Below, piece after piece: positions 15,857-25,600 of a DNA stretch of 64,000 bases (positions are counted from its first letter, which is position 1; the number at the start of each line of letters is the position of its first letter). The DNA lies in the NCBI RefSeq assembly GCF_964266745.1, contig NZ_CAXWGX010000001.1:62001-126000 (forward strand), in the 5' to 3' direction. The notes beneath the pieces were generated by a model. It made no database searches. It was not told where the DNA came from and saw only the letters and a program-made list of their open reading frames with translations. This DNA is from Propionicimonas sp020161015. Its GTDB lineage: Bacteria > Actinomycetota > Actinomycetes > Propionibacteriales > Propionibacteriaceae. A program made the translations under genes and the position numbers.

Positions 15857-17074
15857 TCAGCCGAGGCGGGCGGCGAGGTTCTCGTCGAGGGCGGCGAGGA
15901 ACTCCTCGGTGGTGAGCCAGGCCTGGTCGGGGCCGACGAGGAGGGCGAGGTCCTTGGTCATCAACCCGGCCTCGACGGTCTCGACGCAGACCTGCTCGAG
16001 GGTCTCGGCGAAGGCGGTGACCTCTGGGGTGCCGTCCAGCTTGCCGCGGTGCTTCAGGCCGCCGGTCCAGGCGAAGATCGAGGCGATCGGGTTCGTGGAG
16101 GTCGGCTTGCCCTGCTGGTGCATCCGGTAGTGCCGGGTCACCGTGCCGTGCGCGGCCTCCGCCTCGACGGTCTTGCCGTCGGGGGTCATCAGCACCGACG
16201 TCATCAGGCCCAGAGAACCGAAGCCCTGCGCCACGGTGTCGCTCTGCACGTCGCCGTCGTAGTTCTTGCACGCCCAGACGTAGCCGCCCTCCCACTTCAT
16301 GGCGGACGCGACCATGTCGTCGATCAGGCGGTGCTCGTAGGTGAGGCCCTTCGCGTCGAACTCGGCCTTGAACTCGTTGGCGAACACGTCGGCGAAGATG
16401 TCCTTGAACGCGCCGTCGTAGGCCTTGAGGATCGTGTTCTTCGTGGACAGGTACACCGGGTAGTTGCGCATCAGCCCGTAGCTGAAGGACGCCCGGGCGA
16501 AGTCCTCGATGGACTTGTTGAAGTTGTACATGCCCATCGCGACGCCGCCGTCGGGCCCGTAGTTGGCCACGACGTGCTGGATCGGCTCGGAGCCGTCCTC
16601 CGGGGTGAAGGTGATGGTCAGCCGGCCGGCGCCGGGCACCTTGAAGTTGGTCGCCTTGTACTGGTCGCCGTGGGCGTGACGGCCGATGACGATCGGCTTG
16701 GTCCAGCCCGGCACCAGCCGCGGGATGTTGGAGATGATGATCGGCTCGCGGAACACCACGCCGCCCAGGATGTTGCGGATCGTGCCGTTCGGCGAGACCC
16801 ACATCTTCTTCAGGCCGAACTCCTCGACCCGGGCCTCGTCGGGGGTGATCGTCGCGCACTTCACGCCGACGCCCTCGCGCTTGATCGCGTTCGCCGCGTC
16901 GATCGTCACCTGGTCGTCGGTGGCATCCCGGTGCTCGATGCTCAGGTCGTAGTAGTCGAGGTTCACGTCGAGGTAGGGGTGGATCAGGCGGTCCTTGATG
17001 AACTGCCAGATGATCCGGGTCATCTCGTCCCCGTCCAGCTCCACGACCGTGCCGACGACCTTGATCTTCGCCAT
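15857..17074 (-). CDS. icd: NADP-dependent isocitrate dehydrogenase
   Basis: This 405-residue enzyme converts isocitrate to 2-oxoglutarate and CO2 with NADP in the TCA cycle. It is of the homodimeric eukaryote-like type, shown by VELDGDEMTRIIW, SPNGTIRNILGG (substrate-binding Ser/Asn/Arg), GRHAHGDQYKATNF, GGYVWACKNYDGDVQSD and AHGTVTRHYR. ATG 17074 has AGGAGG eight bases upstream. An in-frame extension upstream has no support. Downstream, the repeat array separates it from the GT2 gene. Confidence 0.97.
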   Translation of the reverse strand: MAKIKVVGTVVELDGDEMTRIIWQFIKDRLIHPYLDVNLDYYDLSIEHRDATDDQVTIDAANAIKREGVGVKCATITPDEARVEEFGLKKMWVSPNGTIRNILGGVVFREPIIISNIPRLVPGWTKPIVIGRHAHGDQYKATNFKVPGAGRLTITFTPEDGSEPIQHVVANYGPDGGVAMGMYNFNKSIEDFARASFSYGLMRNYPVYLSTKNTILKAYDGAFKDIFADVFANEFKAEFDAKGLTYEHRLIDDMVASAMKWEGGYVWACKNYDGDVQSDTVAQGFGSLGLMTSVLMTPDGKTVEAEAAHGTVTRHYRMHQQGKPTSTNPIASIFAWTGGLKHRGKLDGTPEVTAFAETLEQVCVETVEAGLMTKDLALLVGPDQAWLTTEEFLAALDENLAARLG

Positions 17075-17257
17075 CCGAACAACCTCCTGCGTTGCGACGT
17101 TGCCGCAAAACATACCGTCCCGCCCGGGGCGTCCCGCCGTCCGCCTCGCTACGCGTGGTTCAGCCCGCTGCCTGAACTCGCGCAGCGAAACGAACGTCAC
17201 GTAGGGAGCCGGCCAGGACGCGGCGGACGACGACGCCGGGGCGGGGACGCGGGACGC

Positions 17258-17263
17258 TACCCT
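17258..17263 (+). promoter_or_regulatory. Probable -10 hexamer of purU (leaderless)
   Basis: TACCCT is followed by 7 bases and the GTG at 17271. No ribosome-binding site is present. Confidence 0.5.
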
Positions 17264-17270
17264 GTCAGCC

Positions 17271-18122
17271 GTGATCGACTCGACCCACTGGCTGCTCACC
17301 CTGTCGTGCCCGGACCGTCCCGGGATCGTGCACCAGGTGACCGGTGCGATCGTCGAGGCCCGGGGCAACATCACCGAGCTGCAGCAGTTCACCTCCACCG
17401 AGTCCGGCCGCTTCTTCATGCGGGTGCAGGTCCAGTCCGGCTTCGACCGCTCGCACTTCGAGCGCGACTTCACGGCGATCGCGGACTCCCTGGGTGCGGA
17501 ATGGGTGCTCGACTACGTGGGACGCCGCCGGCGCACGCTCGTCCTCGCCTCCCGGGCTGGTCACTGCCTCAACGACCTGCTTTTCCGGACCCGCTCGGGG
17601 CACCTGCCGATCACCATCCCGCTGATCATCGCCAACCACCCCGACCTGGGCGACCTCGCCAAGTTCTACGGCGTCCCGTTCGAGGTGCACGCCGTGAACG
17701 CCGACACCAAGGCCGCCGTCGAGAAGCACATCCTCGACGTGGTGGCCGAGCACGACATCGAACTGGTGGTGCTCGCCCGCTACATGCAGATCCTCTCCCC
17801 GGAGCTGTGCGAAGCGCTCGAGGGCCGCGCGATCAACATCCACCACTCGTTTCTGCCCGGCTTCAAGGGCGCCAACCCCTACCGGCAGGCGCACTCCCGG
17901 GGTGTGAAGCTGATCGGCGCGACCGCCCACTTCGTGACGTCCGACCTGGACGAGGGCCCGATCATCGAGCAGAACGTGCGACGCGTGGATCACACGATGG
18001 AGGTGCCGGAGCTCGTGTCCATGGGCCAGGAGCAGGAGAGCCGGACGCTCACCGAGGCCGTGAAGCTGTTCGCCGAGCACCGCGTCCTGCTGGACGGCGG
18101 CCGCACGGTCATCTTCAGCTGA
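17271..18122 (+). CDS. purU: Formyltetrahydrofolate deformylase
   Basis: This 283-residue enzyme hydrolyses 10-formyltetrahydrofolate to formate and tetrahydrofolate, balancing the one-carbon pool. An ACT domain occupies residues 1-80 (LLTLSCPDRPGIVHQVTGAI, typical opening), and a formyltransferase-type hydrolase domain follows. The second domain shows LIIANHPDL, VVLARYMQILSP, NIHHSFLPGFKGANPYRQA and GATAHFVTSDLDEGPII, including the catalytic Asn-His-Asp set. GTG 17271 lies 7 bases after a TACCCT hexamer. Formate release may link to purine formylation; purH, purN and folD are elsewhere in this window. Confidence 0.96.
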   Translation: MIDSTHWLLTLSCPDRPGIVHQVTGAIVEARGNITELQQFTSTESGRFFMRVQVQSGFDRSHFERDFTAIADSLGAEWVLDYVGRRRRTLVLASRAGHCLNDLLFRTRSGHLPITIPLIIANHPDLGDLAKFYGVPFEVHAVNADTKAAVEKHILDVVAEHDIELVVLARYMQILSPELCEALEGRAINIHHSFLPGFKGANPYRQAHSRGVKLIGATAHFVTSDLDEGPIIEQNVRRVDHTMEVPELVSMGQEQESRTLTEAVKLFAEHRVLLDGGRTVIFS

Positions 18123-18158
18123 CCGCCGCCGCAACGAAGGCCACGGCAGTGGCGCGCC

Positions 18159-18812
18159 TCACTCGACGGGGTCGATCCTCTCGGCCGTGAGCTCGACGAC
18201 CTCGCCGGTCGCCGGGTCCTCGAAGTGCCGGACGCCGATCAGCTCTGCCAGCTGCCAGCCGTCCTCGGGGGACCCGTCGACGACGATCACGCCCGTGTTG
18301 TCCAGGTGTGCGCGTCCGAGGGCCTCGGCGAAGCCCGCCACGCGGGCCATCGACCACACGCGCAGGGCTGCGCCGTGGCTGACGACCATCACCACCTCGC
18401 GGCCCGCGGCGGCGATCCGGCCGATCGCGTCGTCGAAGCGGGCGAAGAACTCGTGGGCGTTCTCCCCGCCGGGAATGCGCGCGTCCGGGTCGCCCTTGCC
18501 CCACGCGATCAGCGTGGTGATGTAGCGGGTCGCGTCGGCGGACAGCTCGTCGTCACCGGCCGAGATCTCACGCAGTCCGGGCAGCACCTCGAGCTCGAGC
18601 CCGCGCGCCGCGGCCACCGGGCGGGCGGTCTGCTGCGTGCGCACCAGGGTGGAGGTGAAGACCGCCTCGATCTCGTGGTGGGACAGGCGCTCCACCAGGG
18701 CCGCGGCCTGGGCCAGCCCGCCCTCGTCGAGGTCGGCGCCGGGCTCGGCGGTGTCCAGGAGGAAGTCGACGTTGGAGGCCGTGCGGCCGTGGCGGACGAG
18801 GATCAGGCGCAT
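18159..18812 (-). CDS. Histidine phosphatase family protein (phosphoglycerate mutase-like)
   Basis: This 217-residue protein has the branch-1 histidine phosphatase fold. LILVRHGRTASN carries the phospho-accepting His in RHG near residue 8, and a second catalytic His sits in VVMVVSHGAALRVW. The middle has FTSTLVRTQQTARPVA. The family includes cofactor-dependent mutases and broad phosphatases; the substrate cannot be told from sequence. ATG 18812 follows TAGTCT by 7 bases, a leaderless arrangement. It is convergent with purU. Confidence 0.88.
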   Translation of the reverse strand: MRLILVRHGRTASNVDFLLDTAEPGADLDEGGLAQAAALVERLSHHEIEAVFTSTLVRTQQTARPVAAARGLELEVLPGLREISAGDDELSADATRYITTLIAWGKGDPDARIPGGENAHEFFARFDDAIGRIAAAGREVVMVVSHGAALRVWSMARVAGFAEALGRAHLDNTGVIVVDGSPEDGWQLAELIGVRHFEDPATGEVVELTAERIDPVE

Positions 18813-18819
18813 GTCGGCC

Positions 18820-18825
18820 AGACTA
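18820..18825 (-). promoter_or_regulatory. Probable -10 hexamer of the histidine phosphatase gene (leaderless)
   Basis: On the minus strand TAGTCT is followed by 7 bases and the ATG at 18812. Confidence 0.45.
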
Positions 18826-19033
18826 GCCCGGCAGCCGGCCCACCCCGTCCGCCGACTCCGCGACGGTCACTTGGCCCGGCATCGACGCGGCCCCCGGACT
18901 CGCGCCACAGCGAACCCCTGCGCCGCCCGCCCTGCGCTGCACGACCCGCCCACGAATGCGCCGAACGTTGCGACCCACCGGCTACGGTGGGCGGCACCGG
19001 CGGTCGCAGCGCCGGGACGCACCGTGGAGGACC

Positions 19034-19705
19034 ATGAGGAACCGGATCGTCGCCCTGGCCCTGGCCGGGGTGTGGACGCTGGCCGGCTGCACGACGCCGG
19101 CCCCGACCCCCGCGCCCGGTGCCACCGTGGGGACGGGGACGGCGCCCGCGGGCACCACTGCCCCTGCTGCCACCGCCACGCCCACGACGCCCTCCCCGAC
19201 GGCAGCCACGGGGTCACCGTCGCCCTCGGGTGGCGCCACCTCGCAGGGCCCGATCGTGCTCAGCGGCACCTCCATCGGCGGCCGGCAGCTCGGACGCGCC
19301 GGGGTTGCGGAGGTGAACCCGATGCTGGTCGCCGAGCTGGGCAGGGCCAAGGTGGCCGACCCCCAGCTGTGCGAGTCCGCGGACGATCGCAGCCAGCTGG
19401 CCGTCGTGGACCACTCGTGGCCCGGGCTCACCGTGCGCTACGGCAGCAGCGGTGGCGCAGCGGTGGCGGTGGGATGGACGGTCGACCTCGCCCGGATCCC
19501 CGACGGCGTGCGGCTGGCCGACGGCCTGGCCTGGCGTCCGGCCTTCGCCACCCTGGAGCGCCTGCCGGACGTGGAGACCGACACCGCGGACGGGCGGCGG
19601 ACGGTGACGCTGACCCGCCGCCACCTGTCCTGGTCGGGACCGGTGGGTGCGACCCGTCCCGACACGCTCTCCGGCGGCGCGATCCTGGCCTGCGCCCAGG
19701 GGTGA
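19034..19705 (+). CDS. Hypothetical lipoprotein, paralogue of the one at 32803
   Basis: This 223-residue protein has a lipoprotein signal with lipobox LAGC (Cys19), then a Thr/Pro/Ala-rich linker of about 60 residues and a globular domain. That domain shares features in the same order with the lipoprotein at 32803-33408: a GG-x-x-LGR start, a central Cys (CESADD here, CEGAA there), LAWRP or TEWRP, an acidic DVETDTADGRR-type stretch, and a C-terminal AC-x-G ending, suggesting a disulphide. It converges with the first of the large secreted proteins. GGAGG precedes ATG 19034. Function unknown; it should be anchored in the outer leaflet of the cell membrane. Confidence 0.75.
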   Translation: MRNRIVALALAGVWTLAGCTTPAPTPAPGATVGTGTAPAGTTAPAATATPTTPSPTAATGSPSPSGGATSQGPIVLSGTSIGGRQLGRAGVAEVNPMLVAELGRAKVADPQLCESADDRSQLAVVDHSWPGLTVRYGSSGGAAVAVGWTVDLARIPDGVRLADGLAWRPAFATLERLPDVETDTADGRRTVTLTRRHLSWSGPVGATRPDTLSGGAILACAQG

Positions 19706-19732
19706 CGCCCCGGGACGGCAACGGAGCGACGG

Positions 19733-22555
19733 CTACGGCACGAAGGACACGGGCCCGGTCGTCGCGGACGCGGTCGCCGTCCGGTAGCCGGGACGGCTGC
19801 CCGTGACCACCAGCTTCAGTCGTGCCCCGTTGTCGGCGGCGAGGAGGGTGTAGTCCGGCCCGGTGCCGATCTTCACCGACGCCCTGCCCGGGACGAGGCG
19901 GTACCACTGCAGTGCGAGGGTGGCCGCCGGTGCCCAGTCCGGGACGGTGGCACGCACGCTGTTGCCGTCGACGGCGAGCACCGGGGCGGCCACGTCGGTG
20001 AACCGCGCTGCCGCGACCGGTTTCGTTCTCGCCGACCCCCGGGTGGCGGGGTACGTGCCCTCCCGCTCGGCCGACACCACGACCTTCAGGCGGCGGCCCA
20101 GGTCGGTCGGCTGCACGCGGTAGGACGCGTACGCCTCGCCCGCCCCCGTGCTGACCACCGCCGAGCCGGAGTACCACGTGTAGGTGAGGTCGGCGTCGGC
20201 GGGACGCAGGACCACGTCGGCGGTCAGTTCCTGGTCGACGGCGGGCGTCGTGTCGGAGACGGCGACCTTGCTGAGGGCCACCGTGCCGAGGTGGGTCCGG
20301 GTGACCGCGATCGTGCCGCCCGGCACGGAGGTGCCGTCGACACCGGTGGCGGTGCCGCTGCCGTCCGCCGCTGCGACGACCAGCTGCCACCGGTAGTCAC
20401 CGGCGGCCACGAACCCGCCGGTGTCGGACCGGCCGTCCCAGGTGACGCCGCGGACGGACCCGTCCGTGGTCGCCGCGGTGCGCAGCGTCCGGACCACCTC
20501 GCCCTGGGGATCGCGGATCACCACCTGCCCCGCGTCGAGCGCCTTCGTGAGGTCGAACTGGGGCGCCCACGCGCAGTCCCACGCGTTGCAGCCCGCCGGG
20601 CCGACGACGCCGAGCACCCGCGGAGCCGACGCCCCTGCGCCGGGGACCCGCCGCACCACGATCTCGTCGTCGTTGGCGTAGGCGAGGGTGTCGGCGCCGG
20701 CGGTCACGGTCGTGCCGCCGTCGGTGTCGGAGAGCCGGTAGGTCTCGCCGGTGACGTAGTCCCAGGCGCTCAGCCCGTCACCGTCCTCCCGCACGGCGTA
20801 GCCGTCGCCGAGGCCGAGCAGCCGCGCGTCCTGGAGGTCTCCCCAGGTGCCGGCGACCAGGTCGTACACCGCCGACCGAACGGTGGTCTCGCCGGTGCCG
20901 GGATCAGCGGAGGTGAAGCTCGCCGCGACGCGGTCGCCCCACAGGAACGCCGCCTGCACGTGGCTGGTGCGGGCGTCGACGCCGTCGGGGAGCGGGATCG
21001 GGCGGCGATAGGTGGCGTCGAGCAGGTCGGTGACGACGAGGGTGGTCTCCCCGTCCCCGCTGCCGGTGCACATCGCCGAGCCCTGGAGGCAGTCGGTGCC
21101 TCCCAGCACGCGCGTGCCGAAGATCGCCCGCACGTGCCCGGGCGCGCGGACGTAGCTGCCCATGGGGACGCCGGCGTAGCCGGTGAGGTCGAACCAGCCG
21201 GACCCCCGGTCGAGCAGGGCGTACGGCCCGCTGAACCCGAGCAGGGCGTTCACCGCCGAGCCGCGGGAGACGGCGGTCGAGCGGTCGTAGAAGGCGACCC
21301 CCGAGGCGGTGGCCACCGCGGTCCGTCCGGCGGAGGCGAGCGCGGCCTCCGCCCGGTCGGCGAGGCGCTTCTCCGCCCCGATGCCGTCCCCGAGCGGACG
21401 TTGCCAGACCGCGCCGCCGAGGCGGTCGTCCCAGCCGACCAACCGGTTCACGCCCATGCTCAGCCCGACCACGGACGCCTTCGCGACCAGCGGGTCGAAC
21501 CGCTTGACGAGCACCGGCCCGGGGGCGACCGCGTAGAACGGGTCGAGCCCTCCGGCCGCCACGCTCACCAGCGGCCGGGTCGGGTCGCCGACCGCGTCGT
21601 ACTGGGTGCTGAGCACCCTCCCCTTCAGCGGGATGGACTTCAGCGTGCAGCCCCCGGACGCCGTGTCGCAGGTGTACCAGGCCTTGCGGTCCTGGAGCAG
21701 GAGCACCGTCCCCTGCTTCTGCACGATCACGGGAGCGTGGGAGGTGGGGACGCGCCGCAGGACGCGGCAGGAACTCGTCCCGCGGGCGACGTCGCGGACG
21801 CAGCGCGACACGGCGGTGCCACTGCGGGTGACGTACTCCAGCCGCGTCCCGTCCAGCGCGCGCAGGTGGAGCAGCGCCCCGGTCACCCGGAACGCCGACG
21901 GGCCTGCCTCGCCGCCGAGGGCGAACGCGTCGATGTCGGTGGCGGTGACCTTCGCGCCACGCGTCCGGTGGATCACGGTGCGGTAGCCGAATTGGTGGTC
22001 GATCGACCAGCCGACCTCCTGCGAGGCCGACGCGGACGGGGTGGGGAGGTCCTGCGGGACGACGGCGACGGGGGGCCCGAACGACCCGCCCTCGAGGTGA
22101 CTGACCACGACCCGGTCGCCGTCGCGCAGCAGGGCGTCGCGGTCGGACGTGGCCGCGACCGGCTGCGCGGCGGCGGCGAGGGCCAGGGGCGCGAGGCTCG
22201 CGGTGGTGCCGGTACCGGTGGCCAGGTCGACGACGGTCACGCCCTCGTCCGTGGCCACCGCGGCATGGCCGTCCTCGACGAAGTCCGCGGTGCCGGCGAA
22301 CCAGGGGTCCAGCCCGGGGTCGACCTCGCTCCAGGTCGCGCCGCCGTCGGTGGAGAGCCGGTAGGAGTGGTGCACCCAGGCCAGGACGGAGTCACCGGAG
22401 GCGGCCACCACCTGTGTGGGCTGGGGGACCCGCGTCAGCGGGGTCCGCCACTCCGAGACTTCCTCGGCCTGCACGGACGCGGACGGCAGCAGGCCGACAA
22501 CCAGCACGGACGCCGCCAGGGCGGCACCCGTTCGCAGGTACGCCGAAGACCGCAT
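19733..22555 (-). CDS. Large secreted protein: propeller-like region, FlgD-like Ig, two Ig-like repeats (paralogue A)
   Basis: This 940-residue protein has a Sec signal peptide (cleavage likely after SASVQA) and then about 670 residues resembling a beta-propeller. An Asp-box-like STDGGATW lies near residue 69. It shares the anchors FSGPYALL, LWGD and PRVLGVVGP with its four paralogues in this window. Around residue 700, TTDGSVRGVTWDGRSDTG is a FlgD-type Ig module. Two Ig-like repeats follow, with YTWYSG near 795 and LQWYR near 885. There is no sortase motif and no C-terminal membrane helix, so release or non-covalent wall binding is likely. AAGGGAG precedes ATG 22555. Role unknown. Confidence 0.8.
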   Translation of the reverse strand: MRSSAYLRTGAALAASVLVVGLLPSASVQAEEVSEWRTPLTRVPQPTQVVAASGDSVLAWVHHSYRLSTDGGATWSEVDPGLDPWFAGTADFVEDGHAAVATDEGVTVVDLATGTGTTASLAPLALAAAAQPVAATSDRDALLRDGDRVVVSHLEGGSFGPPVAVVPQDLPTPSASASQEVGWSIDHQFGYRTVIHRTRGAKVTATDIDAFALGGEAGPSAFRVTGALLHLRALDGTRLEYVTRSGTAVSRCVRDVARGTSSCRVLRRVPTSHAPVIVQKQGTVLLLQDRKAWYTCDTASGGCTLKSIPLKGRVLSTQYDAVGDPTRPLVSVAAGGLDPFYAVAPGPVLVKRFDPLVAKASVVGLSMGVNRLVGWDDRLGGAVWQRPLGDGIGAEKRLADRAEAALASAGRTAVATASGVAFYDRSTAVSRGSAVNALLGFSGPYALLDRGSGWFDLTGYAGVPMGSYVRAPGHVRAIFGTRVLGGTDCLQGSAMCTGSGDGETTLVVTDLLDATYRRPIPLPDGVDARTSHVQAAFLWGDRVAASFTSADPGTGETTVRSAVYDLVAGTWGDLQDARLLGLGDGYAVREDGDGLSAWDYVTGETYRLSDTDGGTTVTAGADTLAYANDDEIVVRRVPGAGASAPRVLGVVGPAGCNAWDCAWAPQFDLTKALDAGQVVIRDPQGEVVRTLRTAATTDGSVRGVTWDGRSDTGGFVAAGDYRWQLVVAAADGSGTATGVDGTSVPGGTIAVTRTHLGTVALSKVAVSDTTPAVDQELTADVVLRPADADLTYTWYSGSAVVSTGAGEAYASYRVQPTDLGRRLKVVVSAEREGTYPATRGSARTKPVAAARFTDVAAPVLAVDGNSVRATVPDWAPAATLALQWYRLVPGRASVKIGTGPDYTLLAADNGARLKLVVTGSRPGYRTATASATTGPVSFVP

Positions 22556-22663
22556 CGTCGCTCCCTTCTCGACCCCGCCAGGCCGGTGGTGTGCTGCGAC
22601 GAGCGGTTCCCCCAGTCAACAAGGCTACGGCGGAAGGCGTGCCGTGGGCAGTCCCCGGACGGG

Positions 22664-25480
22664 CTACCCGGCGGTCACCGGTCCGGAGGTGACGGCGCTG
22701 GCCGTCGCGTCCTTGTAGCCGGGCGCCCTGGCCGTGACCACCACCTTCAGCAGACGGCCGAAGTCGGCCGGGACGGGGGTGTAGGTCGGTCCGGTGTGGA
22801 CGAGCTTCGGCGTGGAGCCCGGTGCGCCCAGGCGGTACCACCGGAAGGTCTCGGCGGGAGAGGCCGGCACCCAGCCCGCCGTGCTGGCCGTGAGGAGGGC
22901 ACCGACCTGGGGCGCGGCGTCGATACTCACCGTGGCGCGGGTCATCGTGCCCTTGCCGACGGCCGAGGTCGACGCGGAGGTCTTGACGACCTCGGTGTAG
23001 ATGTCGCCGATCGCGACCACCCGAACGCTGAGCTTCTTGCCCAGGTCGGCCGGGGTGACCACGTAGGTGGCGTCGTGCCCGACGACGGTGCTCCCGCGCC
23101 GCCACGTGTAGCCGAACACCGCATCCGGCGCGTGCGGCACCGCCACGATCCCCAGTTCCTGCCCCACGACGGGCGTCGTGTCGGTGATCTTCGGCGTCGC
23201 CAGCGGGTAGGGGATCGTGTCGTTCTCCACCGTGAGGTCACCACCGATCGCGTCGCCGCTGATCGACGTCAGCGGGCCCGTCTGGTCGGTGGCATCGACG
23301 TCCAGCTCCCAGGTGTAGGCAAGGTCGGGAGCAGAGGTGTCGGCGGGCCTGCCCTGGGTGTCGTCGATCCCGTCCCAGGTGCCGGTGATGGTGCCGGTCG
23401 CCGAGGCCACGGTGGGACGCTCGGCGATCACCGTGCCGTTGAGGCGGATCCGGAGAGTGCCGGCGTCGAGGGCCTTCGTCGCCTCGACCGAGACCTTCCA
23501 CGGGACGCGCCATCCGTCGTAGGCGCGGAAGCTGGCCGCGCCGGAGGCCGGACCGGCGCTCACCGCCAGCGCCCGTGCCTGGCCCAGTCCGCCGGCGGAG
23601 CCGCCGAGGGAGGTGACCCAGAGCTCGTCGTACTCGGTGGTGTAGGAGAGGAAACCCGACGAGCTGATCGCCGGGCCGCCGATCGGGGCGAACGACGGCG
23701 ACGTCCCACCGAACCGGAAGTCCCAGACCACGCCGTGACCGGTCTCGTCGACGGCCGCGACCACGTGGTCGCCCAGCACCGGCGCGTAGTAGTTCCTCGG
23801 CCCGTAGCTGACGTCTGGCTCGAGGACGCTGGAGACCACGACCCGGGGCGTGGTGGTGTCGGTGTCGAGGTCGTAGTCCTCGTAGCCCAGCATCAGCCAG
23901 TCCCCCCACAGCCCGGCGGCCACCAGGTCGCCGTACGCGGGCTCGAAGGGCAGCGGGTCGCCGACCGGGACGCCGGTGCCACCGGCCCAGTCACGCACGG
24001 TGACCGTCCCGGCGGCCTCGTCGAGCTGGGCGACGTAGCTGCCGAACTGCGCGACCGCCCCGGTGATGCCGGTGGCGACGACCCGCGACTCGGTGCGCAG
24101 CGTCGCCGTGCCGTTCTTCTCCCTGACCAGGGCGTACGGGCCGCTCAGCGAGAGCAGGGCCGGCACGGCCTTGAACGTCGCCGTCCGGGTGCCACCGCGG
24201 TAGAACCACAGCCCGTCCTTGCCGTTGACCGCCACGCGGTCGCCGCTGGTGCGCACCTGCCTGCCCTTGGTGGTCAGCACCTTCTCGGTGCCGATCGTGC
24301 CCCCCGCCAGCGAGCGCATCCACGCCCGCTCGCTGCCCGCGTTGTCCGTGCCCACCAGCCAGCCGGCACCGAGGTCGAGGCTGCGCTCGGTGACGGCCTC
24401 GACAACGGCGGTCACCGTCCGGGTCGCCCTGCCCTTCGTGCTCACGGTGTAGAAGCCGGGCCTGGAGCCGCGGGCCGCCAGCATCGGGCGCAGGGTGGCG
24501 TCGCCGACGCCGCCGCCGGTGAACGCCGCCGTGGTCCCGCGGGGGATCCCGGTCACGGTGACCAGCTTGCCCGCCTGCCACAGGTAGGACGTCGAGCCGA
24601 TCGTGAGGCCCAGCACGCTGCCGAAGGCGTGCACGGACGGACGCGTCTTCACCTTCGTCTTCATGGTCACGCAGGACGGCGTCGCCGTGGGCGTCGCCAC
24701 CGTGCACGAGCGCAGGGTGGTGCCCGCGAGCGCGACGTAGCGCAGCGGCTGCCCGGCCGTCTGGTCCGCCCACAGCACCGTGGCCCCGGTGAGCCGCACG
24801 GAGTAGGCGTCCAGGCCCTCGACCAGCGGGATCACGTCCAGGTCGGTGGCGACGAGCTTGTTGGCAGCGGTCAGGTAGATCATCGGCGCGACCCAGGCGT
24901 CGTCGGAGATCCAGCCCTGGCCGAGGCCGCTGGTGTCCTCGAGGGCGCCGGTCGGCAGGCCGCCGTTCAGCGGCCAGTCGAGGGCTCGTGCGTCCCACGT
25001 GGCCAGGTCCACTCCCCACGCCTCGACGTTCCCGTTCTCCCAGCCGGCGACCCGGACGGCGGTGGTGGCGTTGGCCGTCCACAGTCCCTCGCCCACCTCG
25101 ATCGGGTTCACCAGGTTGTTCGCCGTGTCGAGCACCTCGACGGTGTCCCCGGCCAGCGCCACGAGCGTCCCGTGGTCGAGGTAGGTGACGTCCGCAGGGC
25201 GCAGCGAGCGGTCGAGGTCAGTGGTGTCCCAGCCACCTCCCGGGGCACGGACGTGCGTCCCGCCCTCGTCGCTCGCGGTCACCAGCACCCCGTCGACCAG
25301 CCCCATCAGGGCGGCCGGGACGGAGTGGGTCGTCAGCGGGACCTTCGTCGGGCCCTCGGCCCTGGCCGGGGCCGCGGAGACCGCGAGCCCGGCCACGGCG
25401 AGCGCAAACGCGCCGATCGCCGCGGCCACCCTGCGGCCGTGAGTTCGTGAATGCTGCCTGACTGCACGCTCCAGTGCCAT
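22664..25480 (-). CDS. Large secreted protein, paralogue B
   Basis: This 938-residue protein has a long signal peptide (twin-Arg-like GRR at about residue 17, hydrophobic core AAAIGAFALAVAGLAV, cleavage near APARA). The propeller-like region carries LSLSGPYALVREK and GDWLMLGYEDYD. The FlgD-like module is near residue 700 (TITGTWDGIDDTQG, more diverged than the others). Ig-like repeats lie near 790 (YTWRRGS) and 880 (FRWYRLG). I chose ATG 25480 over an earlier in-frame start because GGGGGGA lies 8 bases upstream. The gap to paralogue A is 108 bases, so they may be cotranscribed. No cell-wall sorting signal. Confidence 0.78.
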   Translation of the reverse strand: MALERAVRQHSRTHGRRVAAAIGAFALAVAGLAVSAAPARAEGPTKVPLTTHSVPAALMGLVDGVLVTASDEGGTHVRAPGGGWDTTDLDRSLRPADVTYLDHGTLVALAGDTVEVLDTANNLVNPIEVGEGLWTANATTAVRVAGWENGNVEAWGVDLATWDARALDWPLNGGLPTGALEDTSGLGQGWISDDAWVAPMIYLTAANKLVATDLDVIPLVEGLDAYSVRLTGATVLWADQTAGQPLRYVALAGTTLRSCTVATPTATPSCVTMKTKVKTRPSVHAFGSVLGLTIGSTSYLWQAGKLVTVTGIPRGTTAAFTGGGVGDATLRPMLAARGSRPGFYTVSTKGRATRTVTAVVEAVTERSLDLGAGWLVGTDNAGSERAWMRSLAGGTIGTEKVLTTKGRQVRTSGDRVAVNGKDGLWFYRGGTRTATFKAVPALLSLSGPYALVREKNGTATLRTESRVVATGITGAVAQFGSYVAQLDEAAGTVTVRDWAGGTGVPVGDPLPFEPAYGDLVAAGLWGDWLMLGYEDYDLDTDTTTPRVVVSSVLEPDVSYGPRNYYAPVLGDHVVAAVDETGHGVVWDFRFGGTSPSFAPIGGPAISSSGFLSYTTEYDELWVTSLGGSAGGLGQARALAVSAGPASGAASFRAYDGWRVPWKVSVEATKALDAGTLRIRLNGTVIAERPTVASATGTITGTWDGIDDTQGRPADTSAPDLAYTWELDVDATDQTGPLTSISGDAIGGDLTVENDTIPYPLATPKITDTTPVVGQELGIVAVPHAPDAVFGYTWRRGSTVVGHDATYVVTPADLGKKLSVRVVAIGDIYTEVVKTSASTSAVGKGTMTRATVSIDAAPQVGALLTASTAGWVPASPAETFRWYRLGAPGSTPKLVHTGPTYTPVPADFGRLLKVVVTARAPGYKDATASAVTSGPVTAG

Positions 25481-25600
25481 GGCGTTGTCCCCCCGTGCCG
25501 TGCACACCCCCAGCGCACGGTCCTGGCGCGAAAGGTACCACCGCGGGGACGGCCCGCGCAGTCCTTCGCCCGGGGACGTCCCGCCCCTCGGGCGTCCGGC

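Noticed and set aside
20291..25450. Open frame of more than 1700 codons opposite secreted paralogues A and B
   Set aside because: It spans two well-supported genes and the gap between them, is of biased composition, and has no ribosome-binding site or domain.
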